Shown here one piece after another: positions 9,429 to 19,160 of a stretch of 60,416 bases of DNA (the stretch's first letter is position 1; every line of letters starts with the position of its first letter). The position numbers and the translations under genes were made by a program. The DNA is from Phycisphaeraceae bacterium (GTDB lineage: Bacteria > Planctomycetota > Phycisphaerae > Phycisphaerales > Phycisphaeraceae): contig PBAS01000062.1 in assembly GCA_002716625.1 (NCBI GenBank), positions 1 to 60,416 of the forward strand, in the 5' to 3' direction. The notes under the pieces are model-generated. The model searched no databases. It saw nothing but the letters and a program-made list of their open reading frames with translations, and had not been told where the DNA came from.

Positions 9429-10313
9429 TCAGTGGTTGCGTTCCGGGGTATGTTTTGGTGGTGGTAATTTAACAAGATTCGACAGGATGATTTGGGCGAA
9501 ACTTTCGCTACCGTTGTGATAACTGCGGGTGTCCGGGTATTTCATGGCCAGCAATGTTTCAAGTCGGTGTTTACGCCGGTGGATTAGGGGGTGAGTTGAC
9601 AGGAATTCCAACTTGGCGTTGTGATTAGGGTCATGTTTTGTCAGCACCTGCAGGACCTGCAGGTGACCTCGCGGGTTATATCCTGCTTGAGCCATATACT
9701 GGACTGCGAGGCGGTCGGCCTGGAGTTCATTTTCGCGACTATGGCCAAGAATAATGACGGTTCCGCCAGCCTGCACTCCTATCCCTAGAAGATTAAGCCA
9801 GTCTTCATCGCGAAGTCGTTTGGCCATGCCGGTGAGGATGATGGCCCCTTGAAAACCCATGGCGTCGACCATCTGGTCATTTGCATGACGGGCGGCCACA
9901 TGTCCCACTTCATGGGCAAGTACCCCTGCCAACTGGGCGTCTGTCCTTAATTTGGATAGTAAACCTCGGGAAATGAATATCTTGCCGCCTGGTAGTGCAA
10001 ATGCATTGACTACAGAGGAATCAAGAACGTGGAATTCCCATGGCAGTGACTTTCGTCGTGTCTGGTCTGCCATCTTTACGCCGATGGCGTTGACGTGTTG
10101 CTGGATTTTCCCAGACGGCAGTAATCCACCATGGGCTTTGATAAACTTGGGTTTAGCGGTCCTGCCTATCCGGATCTCCCGTGCATCACTTAGCACAAGC
10201 CACTGGCGTTTATTGGTATCAGGGTTGGTTGCACAGCCTATGCCCAATAATAATCCAAAAGCCATTAAACAGAAAAGTCGTAATTTCGATTTTATAATTT
10301 GAGCTACGGCCAA
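9429..10313 (-). CDS. M48 family zinc metalloprotease, lipoprotein
   Basis: About 294 residues. The N-terminus has a charged stretch, a hydrophobic core and a lipobox (LLLGIGC), indicating lipidation and membrane anchoring on the periplasmic side. The catalytic HEVGH motif (GVLAHEVGHVAARH) and a downstream ENELQADRLAVQ glutamate region define an M48 peptidase of the BepA/LoiP/HtpX type. These degrade or assist misfolded envelope proteins. The start is uncertain: TTG at 10313 gives a complete signal, and no strong ribosome site is seen. A 10+1+10 perfect palindrome lies inside the gene at 9645-9665. It leads into menG. Confidence 0.87.
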   Translation of the reverse strand: MAVAQIIKSKLRLFCLMAFGLLLGIGCATNPDTNKRQWLVLSDAREIRIGRTAKPKFIKAHGGLLPSGKIQQHVNAIGVKMADQTRRKSLPWEFHVLDSSVVNAFALPGGKIFISRGLLSKLRTDAQLAGVLAHEVGHVAARHANDQMVDAMGFQGAIILTGMAKRLRDEDWLNLLGIGVQAGGTVIILGHSRENELQADRLAVQYMAQAGYNPRGHLQVLQVLTKHDPNHNAKLEFLSTHPLIHRRKHRLETLLAMKYPDTRSYHNGSESFAQIILSNLVKLPPPKHTPERNH

Positions 10314-10805
10314 TTCGTTAATCCTGCTGAAGTACTCACATGTTCAAATTTTACTAGCTCCCCTTCCCTTTAGCTCGTCATTACATTGCGTCATCGAAAA
10401 AGGCTGCTCATGTAAAAAAGTGTTTGAGGTTTTTGGGCTTAGTGGTTACCGATGTAAAACCTACGGACCACCCACCACTGCATGCACGTCCAATAACCAG
10501 CGGGTTGCATTTTGGAAATTAACCTTGGATATGGCCTCAAATACTCATGTGACCCAGACGTTTGGGATGCAAGTGCGATTTTACACTCCTAGGGCACTTG
10601 TTATAGGGCCTAGTCTCTCTGGCTACAATAAAGGGTCCGGTTGAAAGCGGTGGCTGCTCCTGGCCATGAGGTTTAAAAAATATTGTCGTGGCCCGATATG
10701 ACAAAGCTGTGAAGGGGATTGGCGATCTGTACCGATGAGTGGGTGGCAAATGAAATTACGAACCCCCGCCCGGGAAACCGCTGGCGAGCACGGAGACCTA
10801 GAACG
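10314..10805. other. 492-bp divergent intergenic region
   Basis: Region between the divergently transcribed M48 protease and cobalamin-binding protein genes. No RNA gene, repeat or convincing small ORF was recognised. A weak ribosome site (GGAG) precedes the ATG at 10806. Promoters for both neighbours should lie here, but I could not single out a reliable -35/-10 pair. Confidence 0.5.
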
Positions 10806-11513
10806 ATGAAACGAGATGTACTAATTGAACGTTTCTTTACAGTCCTCACCAGTGGCGATCGAGTCGGTGCACGGGCTATTTTGGATGAGATTTTAGATGC
10901 TGATTGTCCTGCTGAGCGTGTCCTCACGCGGCTATTTTGGCCTACGCTTGAGCACATTCAAAAGCTTTATCGTGCAGATCAGCTAAGTGAACTGGCGCAT
11001 AATTATGCTACCCGCCTCATGCGGGCGCTCGCTGAACAAATGCAACTTAGGCTTAGCCAGGCTCCACGGCGGGAGATGTCGGCCTTGGTGGCCTGTGGCA
11101 GGGATCAAGGTGAAGAACTTGGGGCACTGATCAGTGCTGCTCTGCTTGAAGCAGAGGGGTATGACGTGTTTTTTGTGGGCGGGGGTATTGCAAATGACGA
11201 ACTGGTTGAACAGATCAATTTAGTGCAACCCAATATCCTGGTCATGTTTGGTGCGATTCCAGCAACGGTACCGCTCACCCGCTTGTTGATTGATCGTTTG
11301 CACAGTATTGGTGCATGCCCACAAACTCAGATTGTCGTCGGTGGCGGAGTATTTAACCGTGCAGAAGGTCTCGCCGAAGAAATTGGTGCGGATCTGTGGG
11401 CCCAAAATCCAGAGGAACTGGTCAATGTGATCATTGAGAATCCTCAGCGCCGGATGTCGGCAGATCAACGAACCGTGGGCCGCAAGCGGCGACCACGAAG
11501 AGACGCGGCCTAA
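10806..11513 (+). CDS. cobalamin (B12)-binding domain protein, degenerate axial-His motif
   Basis: 235 residues from the ATG at 10806, preceded by GGAG. Residues 1-85 form a helical B12-binding_2-like cap (ILDEILDADCP... FWPTLEHIQKLY...). The Rossmann part follows: VACGRDQGEELGALISAALLEAEGYDV, then IVVGGGVFNRA as the GGxxF strand. The usual DxHxxG motif that supplies the lower axial histidine reads DQGEELG, so the histidine is absent. Family members act in methyl transfer, as corrinoid proteins, or as light sensors of the CarH type. Without a DNA-binding domain or methyltransferase neighbour the role is open; a base-on or apo regulatory domain is possible. The basic C-terminal tail (RKRRPRRD) is unusual. 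Confidence 0.75.
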   Translation: MKRDVLIERFFTVLTSGDRVGARAILDEILDADCPAERVLTRLFWPTLEHIQKLYRADQLSELAHNYATRLMRALAEQMQLRLSQAPRREMSALVACGRDQGEELGALISAALLEAEGYDVFFVGGGIANDELVEQINLVQPNILVMFGAIPATVPLTRLLIDRLHSIGACPQTQIVVGGGVFNRAEGLAEEIGADLWAQNPEELVNVIIENPQRRMSADQRTVGRKRRPRRDAA

Positions 11514-11670
11514 ATCCGGTTCCTTACCGTTTATGATGATGGTGGGTATTACCGCTATGCCGGTACGGGAAACTTCCTGGTACCGCGCGTGACATTAGAC
11601 TTTGTCGGGAACCGTAATTAGAACGCTCTTCGCTGTACGCCATTGGTGACATCCCTTATTGTTGATGGCA

Positions 11671-13515
11671 ATGATGTTCGCCACGAACATTCCACCGATC
11701 AAAGGTTACCGGTACGAAAGGTTGGTGCCGGATACCATTGATATTGCTGATTATGCAGAGTCCTTTGTTGCAACGCTGACCGCTACCGCGACCGGGGAGT
11801 ATTCTCGTAGTTCCGCAACTGGCTCCCTGCCGCTTTCCGGTGTTTCGATGATCCCGGCTAGATGGAACGAGGAAGCGCTGGCGGATAGTCTGCAGTCGGT
11901 GTTGTTATTGCGAGATGTCACCGGCAGTGAATTAAATCTAAATATTGACAGGGTCTGGATCCAGGCTCTGGTGGATGCGGTGGGTTCTGGCAGGCTGTGG
12001 TATAGCCCAGTGGTAGGGGATGCGGGTGGGCATGGAGAAACTAAGACGTTGAGGGCTCAGATCCGGGGCCAAGATGGTCAAATCCATGCCGTGGATGACG
12101 GGCATATGGATTACGCCTGCGGGTCCGTGTCCAACGTGGTGCAGTGTATCAATGCGTTCTCCCTTTTGTATCTGCATGATCAGGATCTGCAATGGCTTAA
12201 ATGCTGTGATGTTGCCATGGCGCGGCTTGGCGAACTCTGTGTGGATAAAGGTGGATATGGTTACTTTCTGGACAGCATGGAGGGTGCTGAAACTAGATTT
12301 CAATCCGTTGGTGTTCCGGGTTCGGGTGGTGATAGAAAAATGCCAACGGGTTATCCGGCTTTGCGTGCCGGTTCGGTGGTTGAAGGGTTGAGCCGATATT
12401 ACCGGATTACAAATTGCACGGTTGCAGAAAAATTGTCGCGTAAACTCGCCTGCTATTTAATGCATCATGCTCAAATTCTGGATGGTGATGGGCGATTCCT
12501 ATGTGATCATGGCGGCGATGGGATATCGGCTGAAACTTTTATTTCTGGTTTCAATCAGCTCTCGTCCGGTTCAGAAGAAGATCTTGGGAGTTATTGTCAT
12601 CGGCATTTGAGATGTTTGGTTGGCCTGGCTGAATTTGCACTTGCAAATCAGGATGAGCCGGTCGGGCAATTTGTGAAAAAAGGTTTTAAATGGGCACGGG
12701 CCCAATTAGCCCCCTTCATAGGCGTGCCTTTGCAGTTTGCTGGGTGTTTCAGTTCGACGGTTGGCCCCTGCGATGTGGCGGATATGATCTGGCTGGCAAT
12801 GATGCTCAGTAAGGCTGGAGTCGGTGATTACTGGGATGATGCCGACCGTTGGATCCGGTGTCATCTGGGATCAGTTCTGCACCCCCAAAGAGATAGTAAG
12901 TTTGAGTCGGTTCAATCGGCTGCCGGTAGTGTGGGGATACTAATAGGAAGAAAGGGGGCAGAATCCCCGGGGGATAGTCGTGGCGCATATCCGTCATGCG
13001 AGGCGACCTGGGCACGGATGATCTATCGGGTTTGGTATCACACACTAGAATTTTCCGATAATGCGATGACGATCCACCTTCTCATGAATCGCGGCTCAAG
13101 GTGGGTGGATATCGATAGCTATCTTCCCTATGAAGGGCGTGTCGATTTTTATCTAAAAGATTTTTGTCGTTACCTGCGGATTCATGTGCCCCAGTGGATC
13201 CCGACGGCGAGTCGTGAACTGCGTTGTACATTAAATGGTCAGCCAAGTGTTCTGGAATGGCAGGGGCGATATGTAAAAACCCAAACGGCTCATGACGGCG
13301 ATCGATTGACGATAACCTTTCCGGTGCCTTCAAGGGTTGAGGTTGGCAAGGTGTCAGGCCGTGAGTATGCGGCGGTCCTTAAGGGCAACGATCTGGTGAA
13401 ACTGGACCACTTGGAAGGCGGTGTCCCACTCTATCAGTACAACCATCTTCTTCGGCACTATACTCCTTGGCGCCACATCAGTCGGTTCGATGCGTACCGG
13501 GCATTTGGCTGGTGA
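11671..13515 (+). CDS. glycosidase-like protein, possibly GH127/DUF1680-related
   Basis: About 614 residues, no signal peptide. The middle looks like an alpha/alpha toroid, and the C-terminal part (YLPYEGRVDFYLKDF, LRIHVPQWIP, then a beta-rich stretch) resembles the beta-sandwich region of GH127 beta-L-arabinofuranosidase-like proteins. I cannot locate the GH127 Cys/Glu zinc site with confidence, so the enzyme class is tentative. TATTGT lies eight bases before the ATG at 11671 with no ribosome site, fitting a leaderless start; TTG 11659 and ATG 11665 are alternatives. It stands alone on its strand and its 3' end abuts the convergent FHA gene. Confidence 0.5.
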   Translation: MMFATNIPPIKGYRYERLVPDTIDIADYAESFVATLTATATGEYSRSSATGSLPLSGVSMIPARWNEEALADSLQSVLLLRDVTGSELNLNIDRVWIQALVDAVGSGRLWYSPVVGDAGGHGETKTLRAQIRGQDGQIHAVDDGHMDYACGSVSNVVQCINAFSLLYLHDQDLQWLKCCDVAMARLGELCVDKGGYGYFLDSMEGAETRFQSVGVPGSGGDRKMPTGYPALRAGSVVEGLSRYYRITNCTVAEKLSRKLACYLMHHAQILDGDGRFLCDHGGDGISAETFISGFNQLSSGSEEDLGSYCHRHLRCLVGLAEFALANQDEPVGQFVKKGFKWARAQLAPFIGVPLQFAGCFSSTVGPCDVADMIWLAMMLSKAGVGDYWDDADRWIRCHLGSVLHPQRDSKFESVQSAAGSVGILIGRKGAESPGDSRGAYPSCEATWARMIYRVWYHTLEFSDNAMTIHLLMNRGSRWVDIDSYLPYEGRVDFYLKDFCRYLRIHVPQWIPTASRELRCTLNGQPSVLEWQGRYVKTQTAHDGDRLTITFPVPSRVEVGKVSGREYAAVLKGNDLVKLDHLEGGVPLYQYNHLLRHYTPWRHISRFDAYRAFGW

Positions 13516-13540
13516 CGGTTCGGCAACCGGTGCTGGCCGG

Positions 13541-14812
13541 TTACCTGCGGGTATGTCTAAGGCGGCGGGAACGTTCGGCTTCCAACTCCTTTTTGGTCAG
13601 CTCGCCCGTCTTGGGGACCAGCGACGTGCCATCAAACTCGAATTCGTAGGCCCCAAGTGTAATGGCATCATTCGGCATCAATTTGTGGGGGCCATCGATG
13701 CGTATTCCGTTGATGTTGACGCCATTGTTGGAATGCAAATCCTGGATGACATACTCGCCATCTTTCAACTCGATTTGGGCGTGACGGCGAGATAACGTCA
13801 AGCTGTGGCACCGAACCTGGCAGCAAATTTCGCGGCCGATCACGATTGGAATGGCGCCAAGGGCAATGGGCTGCATGCTGCGGCGTTGGTGGGGCTTGAG
13901 CGGCTTGGATGACTTGGGTTTGCTTGATTGGTTATCGGTTTGCGTTGCCGCTTGGAGTTTTGGAGATGATTGGGGGATTGCTGCTGCTTCGGAATTCAAT
14001 TTTTGGTGACGGGCCCATCGGCCACCAGCTGAACGTAATGCTTGGGCAATAGGATCCGTGGTCAAGTCGCCTTCTAGGTATGTCATGCGATCAAGTGGGG
14101 TGTCGCCCTGGACGTCAATGGCATTGGCGTCGGCGCCATGGGATAGCAGCAACCTGAGAACTTGAAGGGCATGTTGACGCTTGGTGATGGCTTTGGGGTC
14201 AGTCCGAGCGGCGGCACTGTGGTCGGTATTAATAATGACCATATGCAATGGTGTCTGACCATGTGCGTTTTTTTCGTCTACCTTTGCGCCTGCCTTCAAA
14301 AGAGCATTAAGAATTCGTTCTGAATCAATATTCATCGCCTCATGAAGTGGCGTGTTCCCGTTCGTGTCCTTGGTATTGCAGTCAGTGCCATTGCGTAGAA
14401 GAAACTGGACGCATGCCATTTTTCGGTTGCTTACGGCACCGTGTAGTGGCGTGTGCCCGTCGGAGTCCTGCCTATCTTGATCTGCGCCTGCGGCCGTGAG
14501 CATTTCTAGGACTTGAGTCTTGCCTGCATTGGCTGCTAGGTGCAGGGGGGAGGCGCCGCGGGCATTGGTGAAGTTGACATTGGCCTTTAATGAAAGGAGA
14601 AACTTGATGACTGAAATGTGTCCACGCCGGCAGGCCAGATGCAGGGCGGTTTCGCCCGCTTTAATGTCCGGGTGTTCACGGCATACGGATCTTGATGCGG
14701 TTACGTTCAGCAGTTTGACCTTCGCGGCCAGGATTCGTTTGACTGTTGCGATATCGTCCAGTTGGGCGGCATTCAATAGTGCTGATTCATCATGTCTACC
14801 AAGACCAAACAT
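13541..14812 (-). CDS. ankyrin-repeat protein with C-terminal FHA domain
   Basis: 423 residues. Residues about 10-265 hold five to six ankyrin repeats (GETALHLACRRGH, GASPLHLAANAG, GHTPLHGAVSN, GNTPLHEAMN, GQTPLHMVII, GDTPLDRM). A Ser/Lys/Pro-rich linker follows, then an FHA domain (about 320-400) with the GRE, SRRHA and NNGVNINGIRI signatures of phosphothreonine binding. The protein is predicted to be cytoplasmic and to scaffold partners, reading Ser/Thr phosphorylation. No kinase or secretion gene is adjacent. An AAGGCGAG ribosome site precedes the ATG. Such fusions are rare outside large-genome bacteria. Confidence 0.9.
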   Translation of the reverse strand: MFGLGRHDESALLNAAQLDDIATVKRILAAKVKLLNVTASRSVCREHPDIKAGETALHLACRRGHISVIKFLLSLKANVNFTNARGASPLHLAANAGKTQVLEMLTAAGADQDRQDSDGHTPLHGAVSNRKMACVQFLLRNGTDCNTKDTNGNTPLHEAMNIDSERILNALLKAGAKVDEKNAHGQTPLHMVIINTDHSAAARTDPKAITKRQHALQVLRLLLSHGADANAIDVQGDTPLDRMTYLEGDLTTDPIAQALRSAGGRWARHQKLNSEAAAIPQSSPKLQAATQTDNQSSKPKSSKPLKPHQRRSMQPIALGAIPIVIGREICCQVRCHSLTLSRRHAQIELKDGEYVIQDLHSNNGVNINGIRIDGPHKLMPNDAITLGAYEFEFDGTSLVPKTGELTKKELEAERSRRLRHTRR

Positions 14813-15036
14813 TGACTCGCCTTTGTATTTCCGACCCGCCGGTCATCGGCCATCAGGCCATCCCGCGGTTTAACCTTTCCGGATGTGGCGCCATGAGGTC
14901 TGGCCATGCCCGGTGCAGTCCGCGACGTCTCGATGGCGTCTTGGGGGAATTTTGAAGGCCTAAGATACAAAATGGGACAGGTGTTGTCTTGGTGGAATGG
15001 TTTGTCTGCGTCTTTTAGGATGATTAAGCTCTAGCC

Positions 15037-16089
15037 ATGTATGTGCCTTACTTCGAGGCTGCTGGTAGTCACCGCCAGATTGGCGAAATGATTGGGCGTG
15101 CATTTTCCGGTCAAATTCGTCAATTTTTGGAATTTAAGCGTGAGTACTTTGAGAACGGGGCCGCGAGGCTTGACGATTCAGTCCGCAAGACAAAAAAAAA
15201 GTTTATTGACTGTTGCCATGCGTTCGCGCCCCATCTATTGGATGAAATGCAGGGTTGTGCTGATGGTGCGGGCGTAGGTTTCAATGAGTTGTTGTTGATC
15301 AACTGTGCTGATGAGGCACGAAATTTGTGTCGGGCACAGTCTGGTGATGGCTGTACATCCTTTGCGCTGCTGCCAGAAACAACCGGGGGACCAATACTTG
15401 CCGGGCAAAGCAAGGATGGTCCTGGGCCGCAATGGGATCACTATATTGTTCTTCTGATCCGGCCTGATGACCGTCCGGCGGTTTTGCAACTCTGCTACCC
15501 GGGGATGTTGGCTTTGCTTGGAATCAGTGAAACAGGTATGTGTGTGTTTAGCAATAACATTAGTGATGGTGTTGTGGCTGAGGGTTTGCCAACCATGGTA
15601 TTGAAGCGGCTGGCATGGGATTGTCAGCGTGTTGATGAAGTTGAGTCTATGGTCGCTTCGCATGGAGTGGCGATAGCAAGTAATTTCCTGTTCTGTGATT
15701 GTTATGGCGGGGCAGCTTGCCTGGAAACTCAAGGGGCCCGTTATGATCGTGTGGATGCCCATGACGGCGTGCTTGTGCATACCAACCACTATCTAACTCG
15801 AAGTCTCCGTGGGCGCGAAAGTGACGCGTATATCCGCAACTATCGGTCGCGTGAGCGAGTTGAACGCTTGAAGCATCTATATGGTTTGCATCTTGGTGCG
15901 ATTGATGTCCCCAAGGTGTTCGAATGCTATCGTGACCACGATGGTCATCCTAAAAGCATTTGCTGTCATGAAACACCAGAAGAGTTCTACGGTACCACGG
16001 CGACCCTTATTGCGGAGCCGACTTCTCGGCGATTGCACGTTTGCGTGGGGCATTGCTGTGAGCATCAGCCGGTGGTCTACCAAGTATGA
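15037..16089 (+). CDS. C45-family peptidase / acyl-CoA:6-APA acyltransferase-like Ntn hydrolase
   Basis: 350 residues. The N-terminal GSHRQIGEMIGRAF and the GDGCTSFA motif, with the candidate nucleophile Cys106, match the C45 (isopenicillin N acyltransferase-like) family. These Ntn hydrolases self-cleave before the cysteine and then hydrolyse or transfer amide-linked acyl groups. The downstream SNNISDG and TNHY motifs, with the conserved Asn residues, are also present. The natural substrate in planctomycetes is unknown. TAAGCT lies six bases before the ATG and there is no good ribosome site, so a leaderless mRNA is likely. It is transcribed divergently from the FHA gene. Confidence 0.82.
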   Translation: MYVPYFEAAGSHRQIGEMIGRAFSGQIRQFLEFKREYFENGAARLDDSVRKTKKKFIDCCHAFAPHLLDEMQGCADGAGVGFNELLLINCADEARNLCRAQSGDGCTSFALLPETTGGPILAGQSKDGPGPQWDHYIVLLIRPDDRPAVLQLCYPGMLALLGISETGMCVFSNNISDGVVAEGLPTMVLKRLAWDCQRVDEVESMVASHGVAIASNFLFCDCYGGAACLETQGARYDRVDAHDGVLVHTNHYLTRSLRGRESDAYIRNYRSRERVERLKHLYGLHLGAIDVPKVFECYRDHDGHPKSICCHETPEEFYGTTATLIAEPTSRRLHVCVGHCCEHQPVVYQV

Positions 16090-16156
16090 AGACCAGCCTC
16101 AATAGATTGGTGGGTTGATCAATTAGCCCGTTAATATTTAGTGTATCCGATGGTCG

Positions 16157-18991
16157 TTATTTGGCGGATAGCCAATTGGGGCCGATACCAACATCAACTT
16201 TGAGGGGAACCCGGAGTTTCATGGCAGATTCCATGGTCTGCTGGACAATTCGGGCATACGGTTTGGCTTCTGCTTTAGGTGATTCAAAGATCAATTCGTC
16301 ATGGATTTGGAGGAGCATTTTTATCGCAAGCCCCTCCTTGTGGATCCGAAGGTGCAACTGTGTCATGGCCATCTTAATCAGATCGGCTGTCGCACCGCCC
16401 TGGATGACGGTATTGATGGCAAGCCGTTCACCTAAGGCGCGGGTATTTGCATTGGACGAGTGGATTTGGGGGATGCGACGTCGTCGACCCAGCATGGTGG
16501 TGACATGTCCATCCTCCATGGCCTGTTGTACACACTTCTGCAGGAACCGGTCAATTCCGGTAAATCGCTTGCGGTAATCAGTGATCAGTTCCTTGGCCGT
16601 TTCCACGTCAAGGCCCTCGATTCGTCGTGCTAGGCCATAGGCAGAAACACCATAAATAATACCAAAATTAATGACTTTGGCCTGGGCACGCTGGTTATCG
16701 GTGACATTTGAAGATGATACATCAAACACTTGCGCGGCCACGGCACGGTGAATATCCACGTCCTGTTTAAATGCCTTGGTCAGTGCGGAATCCTCGCTGA
16801 GGTGGGCTAGGATTCTTAGTTCAATCTGGGAGTAATCGGCACTGATCAGAAGATGTTCAGGTTCGGCTACGAATGCCTCGCGAATTTGGCGGCCAATATC
16901 CGTGCGCACGGGAATGTTTTGTAGATTCGGATCGCTTGATGATAACCGTCCAGTGGCAGCGCCAGTCTGGTGAAAGGAGGCATGAATCCGCCCGGTTGCA
17001 GGTCGGATTGCCTCAACCAGTGAACTTAGGTAAGTGTTGACCAGCTTGGTGAACTGCCGGTACTCAATAATCAGTCTTGGTACCGTAGATGCAGGTTGGT
17101 CGGTGTCTTCTAATTCAGAGAGTGCCTCGAGTACCTGGGCGTCAGTTGACGGTCCGGTTTTTGTCTTGCGAATCACTGGCATTTTGAGGCGGTTGAAAAG
17201 TACTTGTCGAAGTTGTTTTGGCGAGTCGATATTGAATGGTTCGCCGGCCAGATCGTGAATCTGGTCACGAAGTGCAATGATCTTGGCATTGAGATCAGCC
17301 TTTTGCCCCTCCAGTACGCCTGGGTCGATCTTGATGCCATTGGATTCCAATGTTCCCAATACTTCAACCAGTGGCATTTCAACCCGTTGGGCCAAATCTT
17401 CAAGTCCTTGTTCGTTCAACTGTGGCGAAAGATATTGGTAGAGTCGCAAGCTTAGATCGGCATCTTCCGCTGCGTAGGGTGTGATTTGGCTGAGGGGGAC
17501 CTGGTCCATGGTCTTTTGTTGTTGGCCTTTGCCGCGTGGGCCAATGAGGGTGCTGATGGAAATCATTTCGTGATTGAGCAGTTCACGTGCAAGGGCATCC
17601 AGGCTTCGGCCCGACTCGCCAAGGAGAAATGCGGCAACCATCGTGTCAAAAGCAATGCCGCGGAGCGTGATGCCAGCATGATGTAATACGAGCCAGTCAT
17701 ATTTTAAATTGTGTCCACATTTTGGGATATTGGGATCCTCAAGAATGGGCCGCAATTCGGTGAAAACCTGCTGTGCATCCAGATGATCAACAGGTTTGGG
17801 CGAGCGGATTGGTACGTATGTGCCCTGCCCCGGCCAGCAGGAAAAGCACAGGCCACATAAGGGTGCCGTTGGACCAAGTCCAATGGTTTCGGTGTCCACG
17901 GCGATCATCTTGGCACCACTTAATTCTGCGGCCAGTTGGGTAAGTTGCCGGGGTGTTGTGATGGCCTTGTAGTCATAATCCCCGGCGTGGGTCAGGGTGC
18001 TGGGCAATTCGTCAGGTTTTGTAGATGCGGAGGTAGCGTTTCCAGCATGGGCAAAAAGACCCTCGGTGAACGGTTCTTCGATGGGGGTGATATTGGTTGA
18101 TGGCGGTAGAGAAATGCGATCCAGTTCCACCAGGTGACGGCGAAAGCCCAGTTCAGTGAACAGTTGCCGAATCGCGGTGAGGTCGATGGGCCCTATTGTC
18201 GCGTCTGTAATATCAAATTTGAGATCAAGGTCATCCTTGAGGGTGACCAGTTCACGGCTTAGTGGCAATAATTCGCGTGACGCTTCGAGATTCTGCCGGC
18301 GTTTGCCTTTGATCTGCTCGATGTTTTCATAGATTCCATCAATCGACCCGAATTCCTGAAGAAGTTTGGCTGCGGTCTTTGGTCCAATTCCCTCGACGCC
18401 TGGTACGTTGTCTGCCTTATCGCCCGTTAATGCCAGCAGGTCGATGACATTGTTTGGGGTGATGCCCCGTCTTTCCATAAGGCCGGCTGCGTCCATGGTG
18501 TGGTCTTTGTGGATGTCATACAGGGTAACTCGTTCGCTGATCAGCTGTTCGAGATCCTTGTCCCGTGAAAGAATGCGAATCGTCATGTTGCATTTGGATG
18601 GGTCCAAGACAATGGACCGTACGACAGTTGCGATGACATCATCTGCCTCGGCTCCAGTGTATTCAAGAATTGGAATTCCAAAGAGGCGAGTTAGTTCAAG
18701 GATGCGCTGTTCCTGTGGAGTGAAATCTTCAGGTAATTCCTCGCGATTGGCTTTGTAGTCTTCATAGATCTCATCGCGGAAGGTCTCGCCTGGAAGGTCT
18801 ATGGCCATTGCAATATAGGGTGGGCGGCACTCACCCAAAAGCTTTATCAGCATAGATGCAAAGCCAAATACGGCGTGTGTAGGCTCGCCGGTCACAGGGC
18901 TGTTGAGTCCGCCACGAATGGCATAGTACGCGCGAAATATTTCCGCGTGGCCGTCAATTAGATAGAAGGCCGGTTGGTCATGGTTTGTCAT
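16157..18991 (-). CDS. polA: DNA polymerase I
   Basis: 944 residues with all three domains. The 5' nuclease occupies about residues 1-300. The 3'-5' proofreading domain follows with intact motifs: VDTET (Exo I), GHNLKYDW (Exo II) and YAAEDADLS (Exo III). The polymerase domain has motif A (DYSQIELRIL), motif B (RAQAKVINFGIIYG) and motif C (IHDELIFE). It therefore looks fully active in Okazaki-fragment processing and repair. A perfect TATAAT (18999-19004) lies exactly seven bases before the ATG and there is no Shine-Dalgarno, so the mRNA is probably leaderless. Confidence 0.97.
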   Translation of the reverse strand: MTNHDQPAFYLIDGHAEIFRAYYAIRGGLNSPVTGEPTHAVFGFASMLIKLLGECRPPYIAMAIDLPGETFRDEIYEDYKANREELPEDFTPQEQRILELTRLFGIPILEYTGAEADDVIATVVRSIVLDPSKCNMTIRILSRDKDLEQLISERVTLYDIHKDHTMDAAGLMERRGITPNNVIDLLALTGDKADNVPGVEGIGPKTAAKLLQEFGSIDGIYENIEQIKGKRRQNLEASRELLPLSRELVTLKDDLDLKFDITDATIGPIDLTAIRQLFTELGFRRHLVELDRISLPPSTNITPIEEPFTEGLFAHAGNATSASTKPDELPSTLTHAGDYDYKAITTPRQLTQLAAELSGAKMIAVDTETIGLGPTAPLCGLCFSCWPGQGTYVPIRSPKPVDHLDAQQVFTELRPILEDPNIPKCGHNLKYDWLVLHHAGITLRGIAFDTMVAAFLLGESGRSLDALARELLNHEMISISTLIGPRGKGQQQKTMDQVPLSQITPYAAEDADLSLRLYQYLSPQLNEQGLEDLAQRVEMPLVEVLGTLESNGIKIDPGVLEGQKADLNAKIIALRDQIHDLAGEPFNIDSPKQLRQVLFNRLKMPVIRKTKTGPSTDAQVLEALSELEDTDQPASTVPRLIIEYRQFTKLVNTYLSSLVEAIRPATGRIHASFHQTGAATGRLSSSDPNLQNIPVRTDIGRQIREAFVAEPEHLLISADYSQIELRILAHLSEDSALTKAFKQDVDIHRAVAAQVFDVSSSNVTDNQRAQAKVINFGIIYGVSAYGLARRIEGLDVETAKELITDYRKRFTGIDRFLQKCVQQAMEDGHVTTMLGRRRRIPQIHSSNANTRALGERLAINTVIQGGATADLIKMAMTQLHLRIHKEGLAIKMLLQIHDELIFESPKAEAKPYARIVQQTMESAMKLRVPLKVDVGIGPNWLSAK

Positions 18992-18998
18992 GGATCCG

Positions 18999-19004
18999 AT
19001 TATA
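18999..19004 (-). promoter_or_regulatory. -10 box of polA, leaderless start
   Basis: Consensus TATAAT on the minus strand with seven bases to the polA ATG. A transcript starting 6-8 bases past the box would begin at the start codon. No clear -35 hexamer was found at 16-18 bp. Confidence 0.65.
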
Positions 19005-19160
19005 GACGGACCGGGAATGTGCGTTTATGCCATGTGCATATGCGGAATCTTGAAATGCATGGCACGATCCGTGCGATCATGGATTTGATCGTGATGATGC
19101 GAGCCAGCCTGGATGTGGCCATAGGCTCATCAGGTCGAATCCATTAGCAGGTTGATGGGC

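Noticed and set aside
19100..19160. Possible tRNA T-loop-like GGTCGAATCC
   Set aside because: No acceptor, anticodon or D arms could be folded around it.
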